64,000 bases of DNA, taken from contig CAWIGL010000001.1 of NCBI GenBank assembly GCA_963835595.1, positions 62,001-126,000 on the forward strand, read 5' to 3'. Under the pieces are notes generated by a model. The model was not told where the DNA came from and did no database searches. It worked only from the letters and a program-made list of their open reading frames with translations. This DNA is from CAWEPK01 sp963835595 (lineage in GTDB: Bacteria > Desulfobacterota > Syntrophorhabdia > Syntrophorhabdales > WCHB1-27). Below, piece after piece: positions 35,980 through 44,809 of the stretch. Each line of letters opens with the position of its first letter. The stretch's first letter is position 1. Made by a program: the position numbers and the translations under genes.

Positions 35980-36302
35980 ACATTTACGTAGGCAACCTGG
36001 CTTATAGCGTGACAGAGGACGATCTGAGGAAGGCTTTTGAAGCCTTCGGGCAGGTTGCGTCGGCAAACGTGATAAAGGACCAATACAGCAACCAGCCGAA
36101 GGGCTTCGGTTTCGTCGAGATGCCGGAAGCCTCGGAGGCCCAGGCGGCTATCGCGGCCCTCAACGGTAAAGAGCTAAACGGCCGCGCCCTTAATGTAAAC
36201 GAAGCAAGGCCGAAGGCCGACAGGAACCGCGGCGGCGGGTTCGGCGGCGGCGGAAGACGTGGAGGCGGAGGCGGGTTCGGCGGCGGTCGGGGACGCTACT
36301 AG
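35976..36302 (+). CDS. RRM-domain RNA-binding protein with glycine-rich tail
   Basis: A 108-residue protein: one RRM (residues 1-80) with RNP2 IYVGNL and RNP1 KGFGFVEM, then a glycine/arginine-rich tail (GGGFGGGGRRGGGGG). Such small RRM proteins occur in cyanobacteria and many Deltaproteobacteria and are usually cold-regulated. GGAGAAG precedes the ATG. It is probably co-expressed with the cold-shock protein. Confidence 0.92.
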   Translation: MNIYVGNLAYSVTEDDLRKAFEAFGQVASANVIKDQYSNQPKGFGFVEMPEASEAQAAIAALNGKELNGRALNVNEARPKADRNRGGGFGGGGRRGGGGGFGGGRGRY

Positions 36303-36817
36303 ACGCTGCCGGCCTGAAAGAGCGCCTCACCCGCCGGCGCTTGATACCCGAACGCGGGACAATACCTGCTCCAAAACGACACCGGGAAGGCGCACCCTAG
36401 GGTTGCGCATTCCCGGTCGGCTTTGTCGGAACGATCGGAAAGGCACAAATCCTAACCCTAAAGACCGGCAAGCACGTTGTGCGAGAGATTCGGTCGCTCC
36501 GAAGCTCGCCATCCTCAGGCCGAAACTCTGTCGGGCAGACCACCGGCGGCCTAGCCTTGAGGCCGTCGGGTGGCGGCCGGGCTCCTTTCGTGGGAGTATC
36601 GCTGTACCCAGCTTCGCTACTCGCTTGCTTCCTGAACTCCTCGACAAATACACCTTCCGAGACTGTGAAGATTTCAGACGGCATTCGTCGATAATAACCA
36701 AAATGCTTGGACGAAAGTTTGAGCTCTTGTGTATAATGTGTGAGAGGCAAACAAGTAGTGCCGGCCTTATATAGCACGTGAGGTAGTGAAGGATAGGAAG
36801 CCGCAGGAGAAAACGGA

Positions 36818-37012
36818 ATGAACGGAACTACGTCCCCGTCGCCCCGTAAGGGACGCCAGATAGCTTTCCACGAGATAGCGCAGAGGCCGGCCAAGCCAAA
36901 GGAAGAGCGTCCCTTCCTCCCCAAGGGCAAAGGTCATCGTCCTCCCATCAACCACCCCTGGAGGCCGCCGTGGTACGGAAGGTCCAGGAAAGAAGCAACG
37001 GAGGCCCCATGA
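36818..37012 (+). CDS. small proline-rich protein, doubtful
   Basis: A possible 64-residue basic, proline-rich protein (KGKGHRPPINHPWRPPWYGR). GCAGGAG precedes the ATG at a good distance, but no family is recognised, so it may be chance. Confidence 0.3.
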   Translation: MNGTTSPSPRKGRQIAFHEIAQRPAKPKEERPFLPKGKGHRPPINHPWRPPWYGRSRKEATEAP

Positions 37013-37058
37013 CCGCAAAGACAGTATCGGGCCATATACAAAGAAGAAGATGTAAACC

Positions 37059-37100
37059 GGACATTTCTACTTTGCTAAGAATAGGACATTTCTACTTTGC
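37059..37100 (+). repeat. two direct repeats of 17 bp
   Basis: GGACATTTCTACTTTGC occurs at 37059-37075 and 37084-37100, followed directly by GTTGACA. The spacing of 25 bases and the -35-like box after it look like the regulatory end of a mobile element or an operator array. Confidence 0.55.
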
Positions 37101-37360
37101 GTTGACAAACGGAATGTTTTTCTTGCAATACGACCCTAACTGGTGGTAATCAATAGTTGGGGCCGCCGATGGCAACAGATGGAACAGATTTAGAAAGTTG
37201 GCTACTTATTTGCGGTCGTCCCATGTGGCTCCCCAGCGTCAGTGCATCTGCGAGTCAAAACGATTCTTGCCCCTCGGGCCCGGAAAAAGATGGCCCGTGT
37301 TCTTATCTCGCCATCGACAAGGAACATAGAGCGTGACGTAGGAAGTAGTAGAGGTTTAGC

Positions 37361-38323
37361 ATGGATACTTGGAAGAAATTGCGCCTACTCTTAGAAAGCA
37401 GAGCGGAGAGTGTTTTGAATGCCAGAGAAGAGAACTTCGCCGCTGAGATAAATATGTTCCTGTCTTTCATAAGATCGGAGGATATCCTGGCCGCAATTAT
37501 CCGAGAGATCGAGATCATGAGCTTCGACTTTGAAACATATTACAAGCAACATGGGAAAAAACATAACCGATTCATCGAATTTCCATCAAACTACAGTGAG
37601 AAGATCAGCCTCTGTTACAGCCTTCTGCACGCTTTTTCGACCGGCAAACTCAGTTGCTATGATGAGAGATTCCTTTATACCAGTCCAAGCAGTAGGCCCG
37701 ATGACATATGCAAAGCTGTAGCCGATCAGTACTTCAAACCGATATACGGCTTCCTGTTGGAAGGGCTTTATGAACATAGTAACGTCCTTTATCTGCTCGG
37801 CAGGTATAAACACAGAACTGAGTGGTTTCACAAAGAAAGAATAGCATCGCTGTTCGAATTGGACAGTAAGCGAGGAGAGTACAATCTCACTTTGAACTTG
37901 CGCGAATACTTGCATGATCAAGGAATTGATTATCCGTTCTCGACGCCGCATTCGCCGTCCGGCCGAGCGGACCTGGCCGGATTTCTCGATACAAAAGATC
38001 CTTTGGTGTTGGAAGTGAAGATTTTCTGTCCGAAAAGACACTATGGCCGAAGCTATATCAGGAAAGGGCTATACCAGACACACCAGTACGCCCTCGATTA
38101 TGACAAGCCCATAGGATATCTCGTGGTCTATAATTTCGATAACAGGCTTCTCGTTTTTCAGCGGAAGGCTGAAGAAATCGGCAAGACTGTGAAAGTTGGT
38201 GACAAAATAATCCAGATAATTGTAATAAATGTGGGAGGAAATGAGAAATCGGCTAGCAAGCTTAAGGTACGTAGAGAGTACCTCATTGACGACGAGTATC
38301 TATCAGGCGCGGACCATGAATGA
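37361..38323 (+). CDS. PD-(D/E)XK nuclease-fold protein
   Basis: A 320-residue protein. Residues 201-222 read GRADLAGFLDTKDPLVLEVK and fit a PD-(D/E)XK site: Asp 204, Glu 218 and Lys 220, followed by a helix with QTHQYALDY (residues 239-247) where the family often has a Gln. The N-terminal 190 residues are mostly helical and unrecognised. GC is clearly lower than in the flanks. AGAGG precedes the start. The next gene, 72 bases on, is a P-loop ATPase on the same strand. Together they look like a nuclease/ATPase defence pair; that function is inference. Confidence 0.72.
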   Translation: MDTWKKLRLLLESRAESVLNAREENFAAEINMFLSFIRSEDILAAIIREIEIMSFDFETYYKQHGKKHNRFIEFPSNYSEKISLCYSLLHAFSTGKLSCYDERFLYTSPSSRPDDICKAVADQYFKPIYGFLLEGLYEHSNVLYLLGRYKHRTEWFHKERIASLFELDSKRGEYNLTLNLREYLHDQGIDYPFSTPHSPSGRADLAGFLDTKDPLVLEVKIFCPKRHYGRSYIRKGLYQTHQYALDYDKPIGYLVVYNFDNRLLVFQRKAEEIGKTVKVGDKIIQIIVINVGGNEKSASKLKVRREYLIDDEYLSGADHE

Positions 38324-38395
38324 CGCGCGTAGCGTGGCCTGAACCATCCACTTTCTCCGGGATCAAGTAAGTGCCACGATTCGATGGAGGTTGGC

Positions 38396-40273
38396 ATGGC
38401 CGAGAGGCGATTCATTGACCAAATCCACATGAGTGCTAGACGGGGGGAACCCACCACTGAGTGGGGGATGTATGGAAACGAGTTGTCGAAGATATTCGGG
38501 GACATCGTAGGCGACGACGATTTGCTCGAGCAATGTTATTGTCCTGTAAGGACCCGAGGATTTGACGAGTTCTTTGCTCCGTCTTTCATTACGGGTATAC
38601 CGAACGTCGTGTTTGCATCCGGGCAAATTGAACCAGGCAGTTTTATTCGCCAGTGGCTTTCAGAAAATAGCAGTCAGAAGTACTCCAGCCCGTGCGTGAT
38701 TGTCGGAGATGTCGGTACCGGAAAATCTACTTTCATAAACCATTTCTTTCGGGTATTCCTTAAACAAAACAACCTTACCGATCTCATAAAAGGCATAATC
38801 ATTGATTTGTCCTCCATACCTCCTCATGTCAAAACTATAAGGAACGAGATCACAATGCAGTTTGAGAAAGGACTTCTGCAGTTCTTCCCTGAGATTAGAG
38901 ACTACACAATAGAAGACTTCAAAGAGGTATATAATGAGCATCTTGGCTTCGACATAGCCATATTGAAAGAAATGGGGAAAGATAACCCACAGGTCGCGAA
39001 GGTGACTCTCCTTAAGAAAATTGATCAGTTGAATCAGGATAGTAGGATTAAAGGACCTGCCCATCTTTCGCACATTAGGCGCACCAGACCTGGCATTTTG
39101 ACTGTCCTGGTTTTAGATAATGTGGACCACCACCCGGGCAATGTTCAAGAGGAGATCTTTTACTTCGCGAGAAGCATGGTACGCGAGTACAGATGTCCTA
39201 TTATCATGACGGCTCGGCAATACACTGTGCCGAAGGCTTACCGCCACTTGGCGTTGTCAGCGTTTCAGCCCAGATTCCTGGCACTGAGTCTTCCGGATAC
39301 AAAAGAACTAATCCTAAAAAGAAAGAATTACTTGCTCGAACATAGTGCCATAATAGACAAAGTTTACAAACTCACAAAAAAAGATGAGATTCAAATAACT
39401 CAAAGAGGCAAAACATGGTCGATGAAGCTCGTTGATCTCAAGGCTCGCATGCAGGTATTGCTCGATTCCTTCTTGACCTCTGACGTCATTCGCATGCTGG
39501 AAAACCTCGCTAACTACGATTTTCGTTATCTGTTGAAAACTATGAACGTAGCCCTGTCGTCTGGATATCTCTATCCCGAGGACGGTGCCAGGAGACGAAA
39601 AGATATAAGCGAATATGATCTCTTGCGAGCGATTATTCTGGGGAATAACCCGTACTTTTCTCCCCACGATTCTACGGTAGTCAACCTATTTTGCAACGGG
39701 GGCAAGAATATCCCTAATAACAACCTAGTTAGATATCGGCTACTTCAGGCCATGAACTATTTCGGTAATGAGGTTGGAATACATACCCTAATGGATTTTA
39801 TGAAATCAATAGGGTACGAAGAAGAGCAGGTGTCAGGCGTACTCGATCTGTTTCTGAGTCTTGGACTAGTGGAATCCCCGCTATTTGAGGGCAAAACCCT
39901 ATCGGACAATATAAGCAGGGTTTCGTTGACTTATTCAGGCAGATACTATGTCGATTATCTTGCCAAGAGCCCAAGGTACCTTCAATACATGATGAATGGG
40001 TCGTTCATAGACGAGGATTACTATGAACTCATAAGGGAGTCACTGGAAGCGAAGACAGGGGCGGACAGAAAAGAGAAAGAGAGGATTGTGGCCATTTATC
40101 AGGCCACAGATTTCTTCATAGAATACCTTAAACACAAAGAAGGGGAGGAAAGGACCAGGATTGATAGGTCGGAGAATAAATTTGGAGTATTGAACATCAG
40201 TCGATTACCGCCAATTTCCGAGTTGGAGCAAGCTTACACCCAAGCCAAAAACAAGATCGTCGGCTCGCTCTGA
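38396..40273 (+). CDS. P-loop ATPase with C-terminal winged-helix-like region
   Basis: About 625 residues. Walker A is GDVGTGKST (about residues 104-112); Walker B is VLVLDNVDHH (about 237-246); IIMTARQYTVPK follows as a sensor-like strand. The arrangement fits an AAA+/STAND-type NTPase that may sense or move nucleic acid. Residues about 430-500 (LLQAMNYFGNEVGIHTLMDF) look like winged-helix repeats. The C-terminal part is helical and charged. The start at 38396 has GGAGG six bases upstream; 38384 is an alternative. It follows the nuclease gene and shares its lower GC. Confidence 0.72.
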   Translation: MAERRFIDQIHMSARRGEPTTEWGMYGNELSKIFGDIVGDDDLLEQCYCPVRTRGFDEFFAPSFITGIPNVVFASGQIEPGSFIRQWLSENSSQKYSSPCVIVGDVGTGKSTFINHFFRVFLKQNNLTDLIKGIIIDLSSIPPHVKTIRNEITMQFEKGLLQFFPEIRDYTIEDFKEVYNEHLGFDIAILKEMGKDNPQVAKVTLLKKIDQLNQDSRIKGPAHLSHIRRTRPGILTVLVLDNVDHHPGNVQEEIFYFARSMVREYRCPIIMTARQYTVPKAYRHLALSAFQPRFLALSLPDTKELILKRKNYLLEHSAIIDKVYKLTKKDEIQITQRGKTWSMKLVDLKARMQVLLDSFLTSDVIRMLENLANYDFRYLLKTMNVALSSGYLYPEDGARRRKDISEYDLLRAIILGNNPYFSPHDSTVVNLFCNGGKNIPNNNLVRYRLLQAMNYFGNEVGIHTLMDFMKSIGYEEEQVSGVLDLFLSLGLVESPLFEGKTLSDNISRVSLTYSGRYYVDYLAKSPRYLQYMMNGSFIDEDYYELIRESLEAKTGADRKEKERIVAIYQATDFFIEYLKHKEGEERTRIDRSENKFGVLNISRLPPISELEQAYTQAKNKIVGSL

Positions 40274-40298
40274 GTTTCTGAGAACACGATCGATAACC

Positions 40299-40320
40299 TC
40301 CACTCCTAACATAATGGAGG
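40299..40320 (+). terminator. short hairpin after the ATPase gene
   Basis: CCTCCA and TGGAGG enclose a loop 26 bases after the ATPase stop. There is no T-run, so it is a weak terminator candidate. Confidence 0.3.
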
Positions 40321-40564
40321 CTGATGCGTAGCTGAGGCTTGCAAGTAGTTGAAAGGATTGCCGGAGTTGAACGTGATCGAACCATCGGCCTCATGACCCA
40401 GTCAAGGCGGCTTAGGGGTCGCTGATACCTCCCATATTCACCATTTGAAGTGGCAACCTTCGATTCTTGATAGCGACTCCTTACTCACGCTTTGCAGGTG
40501 TTATCCGCAATCCTTCCCAGCAACCCCTGCAATTACGACCAAACGCCACGCCGGGCCTTAGAGA

Positions 40565-40691
40565 GGGCCGGGGAGTTTTCGATGGATTTTCTGCTGCTTT
40601 TCGATGGCGCCCGACGAAACTGTACAGTAGAAGTACGTTGAGGAGGCGCGCCGAGAAAACGGCGGAAAAGGCGCGGAAAGACCCCGGCCCC
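40565..40691 (-). repeat. GGCC-end dispersed repeat, copy E
   Basis: About 127 bp; ends GGGCCGGGG and CCCCGGCCCC; central hairpin GTACAGTAGAAGTAC. It lies 43 bases downstream of the HD-domain gene stop, in sense orientation. Confidence 0.8.
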
Positions 40692-40697
40692 TGGACA

Positions 40698-40748
40698 CTG
40701 TACGGCACATAGGGTAGGGCGGACCGCCCTACCCTATGTGCCGTACAG
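40698..40748. repeat. 51-bp perfect palindrome over a gene end
   Basis: Two 25-bp arms without mismatch around a single central A (40723). Each arm begins CTGTACGGCACATAGGGTAG on its own strand. The right arm includes the last codons and stop of the HD-domain gene (40734-40736), so the left arm is an inverted copy of the gene end. It lies between the gene and repeat copy E. It could act as a strong terminator or a cruciform. Confidence 0.85.
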
Positions 40749-41969
40749 CAACCCCCAGTCCGTCAGTATATAGACGCCCCCTATAATCGGGTCCGTCTCG
40801 TTCCTCTCTGCCAGCACCGCCAGCGTCTTCTCCTGAAGCTGCACGCCCTTCGGCAGCAGCTTCACCCCGCTTGCCGCGTAGATGTCCTCGGCGATCACCA
40901 TCCCCGCCTTCAGCTCATCGACGCGGAGCCTCAGCTTGTTCGTATCGACGTTCGTCCTGTGCTCAAGCAGGAACTCGATCAGGAGGTTGGCTATCCGCTC
41001 GTCGAGCACGGAGTGCATGGCGGAGCGCATCCGCTCGACGATCTGCTCCGTCGCGCGGCCCTCCATCCTCAGCTCCTCCTGGAAGACTACGGCCCTCAGT
41101 ATCCGGGCGCTGATCGGTATCTCGTCCCCGACGAGCTCGTCCGGAAAGCCGGAGCCGTCCTCGTTCTCCAACTGGTGGTAGACGGCCTCGGCCGATTCCC
41201 TGTATCCCGATATGGTCGATACGATCATCGAGCCGATGGCAGGGTACTGGCGGTAGGCGGCTCTGAGGGCCGCCGGCAGGCCGTTGTAGCACTTGCCGAG
41301 CAGGGCGTCCGGCAGGCCGATCTTGCCTATCTCGTGCATGAGCGCGGCAAAGACGAGCATCCGGCGCTTTTCGTCCGGGTAGCCGAGCCTGCCCGCAACG
41401 AACTTCGCAATGTCCTTTGCGTCGCTCGCGCGGTCGCTTGCGCCGGGGATGCGCACCTCAAGTATCTTGAGGAGGAGGCCCGTCATCTCCTTGAAATTCT
41501 TCTTGAGCAGCACGTTCGTCTCGGCGTGACGCTCCTCTTCCGCCCTCAATTCATCATCGAGCCTCCCCGTCCCTATCATCGACCGCACGCGCGTCAAGAG
41601 CACTGCGGGACAGAGCTGTTTCTCGATGCAGTCATCGACCGTCCGCCCGAGCATGGGCATGACGAGGGGCGCCTCGCCCGTATCGCAGACGACGAGGCAG
41701 GGGGGGGATGCGGCAGGCCGGACCGGAGCGGCCGGTCTGTCAGCCTCCGCTTCCGCCCCCGCTTCCGGCAGTCCTGCAGCGGCTGCCTGCAAATCGAGGA
41801 TAACGAGACCTATCGCTTCTCCGCCTGCTGTCCTCAACCCCTCCTGCAAGCTCCGCGACGGCCTGACCTCCAGGGTCTTGTCCTGTTCGAGGATCCCGGC
41901 GATGAGGGCGAGCGTCTCGGGGTCCTCGCTGACCGCCAGTATCGGAGACCTTATCCCGGAGCGGACCAT
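40734..41969 (-). CDS. receiver-like/HD-domain protein (degenerate HD-GYP) linked to motAB
   Basis: A 411-residue protein. The N-terminus (residues 1-130) resembles a degenerate response-regulator receiver (PILAVSEDPETLALIAGIL, VILDLQAAA). The centre is an HD domain with LMHEIGKIGLPDALLG and, where HD-GYP enzymes have H-H-E...G-x-G-Y-P, YHQLENEDGSGFP. The altered motif suggests weak or lost phosphodiesterase activity. The start lies one base after the motB stop, so it belongs to the motAB operon and may adjust motor function to cyclic di-GMP. Confidence 0.78.
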   Translation of the reverse strand: MVRSGIRSPILAVSEDPETLALIAGILEQDKTLEVRPSRSLQEGLRTAGGEAIGLVILDLQAAAAGLPEAGAEAEADRPAAPVRPAASPPCLVVCDTGEAPLVMPMLGRTVDDCIEKQLCPAVLLTRVRSMIGTGRLDDELRAEEERHAETNVLLKKNFKEMTGLLLKILEVRIPGASDRASDAKDIAKFVAGRLGYPDEKRRMLVFAALMHEIGKIGLPDALLGKCYNGLPAALRAAYRQYPAIGSMIVSTISGYRESAEAVYHQLENEDGSGFPDELVGDEIPISARILRAVVFQEELRMEGRATEQIVERMRSAMHSVLDERIANLLIEFLLEHRTNVDTNKLRLRVDELKAGMVIAEDIYAASGVKLLPKGVQLQEKTLAVLAERNETDPIIGGVYILTDWGLLYGT

Positions 41970-41970
41970 G

Positions 41971-42798
41971 TCACTGCTTCCCTATGGGCGTGATCTGGGG
42001 CGCGGCAAAGGGGCGCTCCGGCCTGGCCGCTACTGCGGCCGGCCGGCTCTGCACCACGATGCTTACCCTCCTGTTCCTGTAATCGTAAGGGTTATCGGGC
42101 ATCTTCAGGTTCCTGTCCGCAAAGCCGCGCACGGCGCGCACCTGGTCTTTCCGCAACCCGCTTTCTTCGAGCACTTTGCGCGCTGCGTTCGCCCTGTCTG
42201 CGCTCAGGTCCCAGTTCGAGTAGCCGTCCGAGGCATACGGCCTCGCGTCCGTATAGCCTTCCAGCACGATATCGTTCCCCAGCGCAGCGAGGCGAGGGCC
42301 GATCAGCTTGATGAGCCGGACGGCCTCCGGCTTGAGGTGCGCCTTGCCTATGTCGAAGAAGAGGCCCTCGGATGCCTCGACGAGGTCGATCCTCAGACCC
42401 TCCTGCGTAACGGCTACCTGTATCTTGTCCTTGAACTTTCCGAAGTCGGGGACGGCGGCTATCGTCTTCTGGAGGTTCCCCGCCTCGGCTTTCAGCCTCT
42501 CCATCTCCCCGACGTTCTTGTCCTGGGATATCGGCGGCGATACAACAAAGGATTTCACCTGGCTCGTGACAAGGCCCTTCTTTGCGCCCATGAAGAGCCC
42601 GGGGTCCTTGAAATAGGCGGCCACTACGTCCCTGACCTCCTTGCTCTGCCCCAATATCCACAGGACGATGAATAGGGCCATCATCGCGGTCACGAAATCG
42701 GCGTACGCCACCTTCCATGCGCCCCCGTGGCCGCCTTCGTGGCCCTTCTTCCTCTTTATGACAGTCCTTATCGGGACGTTGCGTTCCTCATCGATCAT
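41971..42798 (-). CDS. motB: flagellar motor stator protein MotB
   Basis: A 275-residue protein with one membrane helix (YADFVTAMMALFIVLWIL) holding the proton-binding Asp 34, a plug/linker, and an OmpA-type peptidoglycan-binding domain (VLEGYTDARPYASDGYSNWD, LSADRANAARKVL). It anchors the stator to the cell wall. ATGA overlap with motA upstream. No other flagellar gene is in the window. Confidence 0.92.
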   Translation of the reverse strand: MIDEERNVPIRTVIKRKKGHEGGHGGAWKVAYADFVTAMMALFIVLWILGQSKEVRDVVAAYFKDPGLFMGAKKGLVTSQVKSFVVSPPISQDKNVGEMERLKAEAGNLQKTIAAVPDFGKFKDKIQVAVTQEGLRIDLVEASEGLFFDIGKAHLKPEAVRLIKLIGPRLAALGNDIVLEGYTDARPYASDGYSNWDLSADRANAARKVLEESGLRKDQVRAVRGFADRNLKMPDNPYDYRNRRVSIVVQSRPAAVAARPERPFAAPQITPIGKQ

Positions 42799-43649
42799 TT
42801 CTTGCCCTTCACGTAGTTTTCCATGTCCTGGAAGCTCGGACGGGAGCTCTCAGGGATCGTCCGCCGCGAGAACTCGACGCAGACGATCGGGTTGAACCCT
42901 TTCGCGAAGGCGACCATGGCCGCCTTGACCGCCTCGTATACCTTCGATTCCTCGTCGTTCGATATATCTATGTTCGTCGCAAGGGGCTGAATGAAGCCGT
43001 AGGAAAGGAAGATGCCGAGAAACGTGCCTACGAGGGCCGCCGCCACCTTGTGGCCCACCTCCTCGGCAGCGCCGCCGATGGCCTGCATAGTGATGATGAT
43101 GCCGAGCACCGCCGCCACGATGCCGAGGCCGGGCATCGAATCGCCGATCTTCTGGAGTATCATGCCGGGTCTCGTCCCCTCATGGTGCTGCGTCTCTATG
43201 TCGAGGTCCATCAGGGCCTCCATGTCGTACGGCGGCACGCCGCCTAAGATGACCAGGCGGAACGTGTCGCATACGAAATTGAGGAGCTTGCGGTCCTTGA
43301 GGAACCGGGGGTACCGGCTGAAGATCGTGCTTTCGTCGGGCGCCTCTATATGGCCCTCCAGGGCGATCAGGCCCTCCTTGCGGCTGATTTGGAAGACCTC
43401 GTACATGAGCTTGAGGAGGTCCAGGTAGACCTCTTCCCCTTCCGAGCCGCCTTTGAATGCGCCCGTCACCTTGGCTACGATTTTTTTCAGCGTCTTGGGC
43501 GGCGCCGAGACGAGGAGGGCGCCTAAGGCGGCGCCGCCGATGATCAGCCACTCGGCGAGCTGCATGAGGACGAGAAACGGGCCGCCCTCCATGGCGAACC
43601 CGCCAAGCACCGCCCCGATCACGACCATACAGCCTATTATTGCGAGCAC
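42795..43649 (-). CDS. motA: flagellar motor stator protein MotA
   Basis: A 284-residue membrane protein. It begins VLAIIGCMVVIGAVLGGFAM and has the MotA signatures MPGLGIVAAVLGIIITMQAIGG (in part GLGIVAAVLGIII) and VAAALVGTFLGIFLSYGFIQPL. The GTG at 43649 with AAGGA upstream is preferred to 43721, because the first membrane helix then starts at residue 1 as in the family. It forms the ion channel of the stator with MotB. Confidence 0.92.
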   Translation of the reverse strand: MLAIIGCMVVIGAVLGGFAMEGGPFLVLMQLAEWLIIGGAALGALLVSAPPKTLKKIVAKVTGAFKGGSEGEEVYLDLLKLMYEVFQISRKEGLIALEGHIEAPDESTIFSRYPRFLKDRKLLNFVCDTFRLVILGGVPPYDMEALMDLDIETQHHEGTRPGMILQKIGDSMPGLGIVAAVLGIIITMQAIGGAAEEVGHKVAAALVGTFLGIFLSYGFIQPLATNIDISNDEESKVYEAVKAAMVAFAKGFNPIVCVEFSRRTIPESSRPSFQDMENYVKGKK

Positions 43650-43842
43650 TCTCTTGTCCTTCTTTAGGCAGCCCCAGCACCGGGTGCGCCCGGTCCTACC
43701 CCTATCATCCGTTATCGGCATTGTGGACGGAATACTTTAAAAAAGGGCGGGTCCAAAAACTTTACCGTGTTAATTTCAGTTCATTCTATTATATACTGTT
43801 TCAGTAGATGGCATGTAGGCCGTGTACGGCAAAGGAGACTCC

Positions 43843-44649
43843 ATGAGGAAAGTGGACAGCCGGAGCAAAAAGACGTTTTACAACAGGTCTCTGGAAAGGG
43901 CGCTTCAGATCGTGACTGCCTTCAACAGCGACAGGAAGTCCCTCAGCCTCGGCCGGCTCTCCGAGACGCTCGACCTTTCCAAAGCGACCGTATTCCGGCT
44001 GTGCACGACCCTCGTCAAGTACGGTTTTCTCCGCCAGGACCAGGAGCGGAAAGCATACTCCCTCGGCGTCAAGCTCTTCGAGCTCGGCAGCGTCGTGGCC
44101 TCTTCTTTTTCCCTCGCGGGCATCGCCGCGCCCCACATGACGCGCCTCCAGATGGACCTCGGCAGGACGGTCTTCCTCGGCGTCCTCGACGAGGGCGAGC
44201 TGCTCTATATCGACAAGCGGGAAGGCCTGAAGGAGCCTATAAGCTTCACCTCGAACATAGGCACGCGGCACCCGCCGTATTGGGGCATGCTCGGCCCGAC
44301 GCTCATGGCCTACCTGCCGCCGGGCGAGGCGGAGGCGCTCCTTGCCAGGCGTCCCCTCGCAGCGACGACGAAGAGCTCATTCTGCGACAGGGAGGAGCTT
44401 GCAGCGTCGCTGGGCTCGATCCGGGAATGCGGGTACGCCGTCGATGAGGCAAGGTCCATCGAGGGCGTGGGCGGGGTAGGCGCCCCGGTCCGCGACTACA
44501 GCGGCAGGGTCGTCGCCGCTCTGGGCGTCGGCTTCATCCACCTGTCTGTAGGTCCCGACCAGATGAAGGAGATCGTCAAGCAGGTGATTGCTGCGGCGGC
44601 AGCGATATCGGCCGACGCGGGCTATAAAGGCAAGACATTCAGCGGCTAA
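43843..44649 (+). CDS. IclR-family transcriptional regulator
   Basis: A 268-residue regulator: N-terminal winged helix (RSLERALQIVTAFNSDRKSL, LDLSKATVFRLCTTLVKYGF) and C-terminal IclR effector domain (TVFLGVLDEGELLYIDK, GYAVDEARSIEGVGGVGAPV). AAGGAG precedes the ATG at 43843. It stands 161 bases upstream of the phenylacetate-CoA ligase gene and probably controls it in response to an aromatic or organic acid. Confidence 0.9.
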   Translation: MRKVDSRSKKTFYNRSLERALQIVTAFNSDRKSLSLGRLSETLDLSKATVFRLCTTLVKYGFLRQDQERKAYSLGVKLFELGSVVASSFSLAGIAAPHMTRLQMDLGRTVFLGVLDEGELLYIDKREGLKEPISFTSNIGTRHPPYWGMLGPTLMAYLPPGEAEALLARRPLAATTKSSFCDREELAASLGSIRECGYAVDEARSIEGVGGVGAPVRDYSGRVVAALGVGFIHLSVGPDQMKEIVKQVIAAAAAISADAGYKGKTFSG

Positions 44650-44681
44650 AAGGCGGCGGCAAGAGGCGGCCTAGAAATCTC

Positions 44682-44709
44682 TTGACAAGTTGCCGCCCCA
44701 TGCTATAGC
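44682..44709 (+). promoter_or_regulatory. predicted sigma-70 promoter of the CoA ligase gene
   Basis: TTGACA (44682-44687), 16 bases, TATAGC (44704-44709) with TG two bases before. It lies about 100 bases before the ligase start; the AT-rich stretch after it (GGCATAGTTTTATTGCAT) may be the IclR-type operator. Confidence 0.5.
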
Positions 44710-44809
44710 ATCACTGAATGAGGCATAGTTTTATTGCATGAAACACACCTGCCGCCAGGCAGGCGCAAGAGCAGCCGGCCTTAAAGAGACCGAGCCAAGG
44801 GGGGCAACC

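Larger units (their letters stand above)
36303..37360. other. long non-coding or decayed stretch before the nuclease/ATPase module
   Basis: Over 1 kb without a convincing long gene. One short frame (36818-37012) could be coding. A tandem direct repeat lies at 37059-37100. The stretch marks the left border of the lower-GC island. Confidence 0.5.

Noticed and set aside
36303..36780. Possible small genes and a structured RNA after the RRM gene
   Set aside because: Frames on both strands are short and without family resemblance; I could not fold a convincing conserved RNA by eye.
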